NCBI GenBank assembly: GCA_016937995.1
Contig: JAFGVM010000074.1
Coordinates: 1 to 31,460, forward strand
DNA from: Candidatus Delongbacteria bacterium
GTDB taxonomy: Bacteria; UBA4055
Reading direction: 5' to 3'
DNA length: 31,460 nt
The notes beneath the pieces are model-generated. The model did not search any database. It had not been told where the DNA came from and was given only the letters and a program-made list of their open reading frames with translations. The translations under genes and the position numbers were made by a program. Numbering within the stretch: the first letter of the stretch is position 1; every line of letters begins with the position of its first letter. Below are positions 30,719 to 31,460 of this stretch, piece after piece.

Positions 30719-31460
30719 TTATTTTTTAGTATCTCCAATATTCATAAGAGGAAGAGGATTCGGACTGTCACCATTAAGGAAATAAATCTTTGCATTATCG
30801 TCTTTTGAAATGGCCTTCAAGGCCTCGAGAGCCTGCAGTTTTATGTAGTTTGTATTGTTAGCAATTGATTTATTTATCGCTGAAATTCTGTAAGCTTCAG
30901 CATCTGCGAGAAGCTTGATCTTATCCGCATCCATTGCCGCAGCTGTTTTTTCGGCCTCAGCCTGAGCGATCTTCTGCTGCTGTTCTGTTTTGAATCTTTC
31001 AAGTTCAGCCTTTTGCTTTTCTACTTCCTGTTCTCTTTCCTTCTTTTTTTCAATGGCGAGAGTTATGAATTTAGGCAGAGTGATATCCCTTATAAGAACC
31101 GCACTCACCTCGACTCCCTTAGGAGCCAGATATTCCTGAAGTCCGGAAAGTAAAGACATTTCAAGTACGGTCTGAGTTTCATCTGTAAAGAAATCTTCCG
31201 CTCTTTTTATTGATTTACCCTGCTCTCTGATAATAGACCGGAGTTTAGGAACTATCTGTACTCTCAAGACATCCTCGAACTTGCCTGTAGATCTCAATAT
31301 CTCGGGAGTTGCTTCGGCAACAAGTCTGAACTGCACACTTACATCAACGCTGGTCTGAAGCTGATCCTGGGTCGGTACCTGAGCCTGCTCAAGATGTGTC
31401 TTCTGTCTGACATCGTATATATGCCATTTGTAGAGGGGATTAACAGGAATATGCAGACCT
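30719..31460 (-). CDS. SPFH/prohibitin-family protein (N-terminus outside window)
   Basis: The frame stays open to the window edge, so this is the C-terminal 246 or so residues of a longer protein; an internal GTG at 31336 is not a real start. It matches the SPFH/Band 7 domain of prohibitin type: VRQKTHLEQAQVPTQDQLQ, VDVSVQFRLVAEATPEIL, GLQEYLAPKGVEVSAVLIRDITLP, then a long coiled coil of K/E/Q/A-rich repeats (EKKKEREQEVEKQKAEL... through MDADKIKLLADAEAYRIS). Such proteins form membrane-bound rings that organise lipids and regulate proteases such as FtsH. Pairing with pspC suggests a membrane-integrity module. Confidence 0.9.
   Translation of the reverse strand, partial: GLHIPVNPLYKWHIYDVRQKTHLEQAQVPTQDQLQTSVDVSVQFRLVAEATPEILRSTGKFEDVLRVQIVPKLRSIIREQGKSIKRAEDFFTDETQTVLEMSLLSGLQEYLAPKGVEVSAVLIRDITLPKFITLAIEKKKEREQEVEKQKAELERFKTEQQQKIAQAEAEKTAAAMDADKIKLLADAEAYRISAINKSIANNTNYIKLQALEALKAISKDDNAKIYFLNGDSPNPLPLMNIGDTKK

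Noticed and set aside
30719-31336. SPFH protein starting at the GTG at 31336
   Set aside because: The frame and the SPFH domain continue without stop to the window edge, so the true start is outside.

Overview
The window is AT-rich, densely coding chromosomal DNA from a Gram-negative-type (diderm) bacterium: it encodes an outer-membrane secretin with its inner-membrane alignment complex, and MraY for peptidoglycan. SecA carries a long insertion in its motor region, of the kind I associate with Bacteroidetes/Chlorobi and related FCB-group lineages, and NusB is also enlarged. Butyrate kinase, two phosphate butyryltransferases, a MOSC protein, MoeA and glycine decarboxylase subunit 2 suggest an anaerobic or fermentative life. 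My best guess is an uncultured FCB-superphylum lineage (Delongbacteria- or Cloacimonadota-like); this is inference and low in confidence. No phage, IS, CRISPR, tRNA or rRNA gene was seen.

Layout. 1-222: non-coding, with two near-identical palindromes exactly 50 bp apart, the second a terminator. 223-2269 (minus): fluoride channel, moeA, MOSC protein. 2422-3749 (plus): GNAT acetyltransferase, RidA, HAD phosphatase. 3750-5257 (minus): dapA and a metallo-beta-lactamase-fold hydrolase, translationally coupled. 5403-6683 (plus): membrane sensor with a histidine-kinase dimerisation box but no ATPase domain. 6823-13957 (plus): rnhA, nusB, phosphoesterase, secA, topA, closely spaced core genes. 14132-21618 (plus): a ParA/MinD-type ATPase leading pilM-N-O-P-Q, then a UshA-like putative lipoprotein and a FlgT-N/LPP20-like exported protein. 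21731-27289 (plus): stand-alone gcvPB, a DEDDh exonuclease-DinG helicase fusion, and mraY. 27332-30246 (minus): ptb-ptb-buk. 30259-30454: non-coding, with a G-quadruplex motif, a terminator and a probable dispersed repeat. 30455-31460 (minus): PspC protein and an SPFH/prohibitin protein cut by the window end.

The most distinctive block is 14062-21618. A sigma70-like promoter precedes a ParA-like ATPase that has no ParB, followed by a type IV pilus alignment complex (PilM actin-like protein, PilN, PilO, PilP and a short secretin). PilM has an unusual N-terminal tail with the motif GRN-(I/M)-F-(A/S)-E twice. Directly after the secretin an intrinsic-terminator hairpin (11-bp stem, GAAA loop, T8) contains the start codon of the next gene, so the two accessory exported proteins appear to sit behind an attenuator. 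I read this as a pilus machine with its own positioning ATPase and a differentially expressed outer-membrane accessory pair; that reading is inference.
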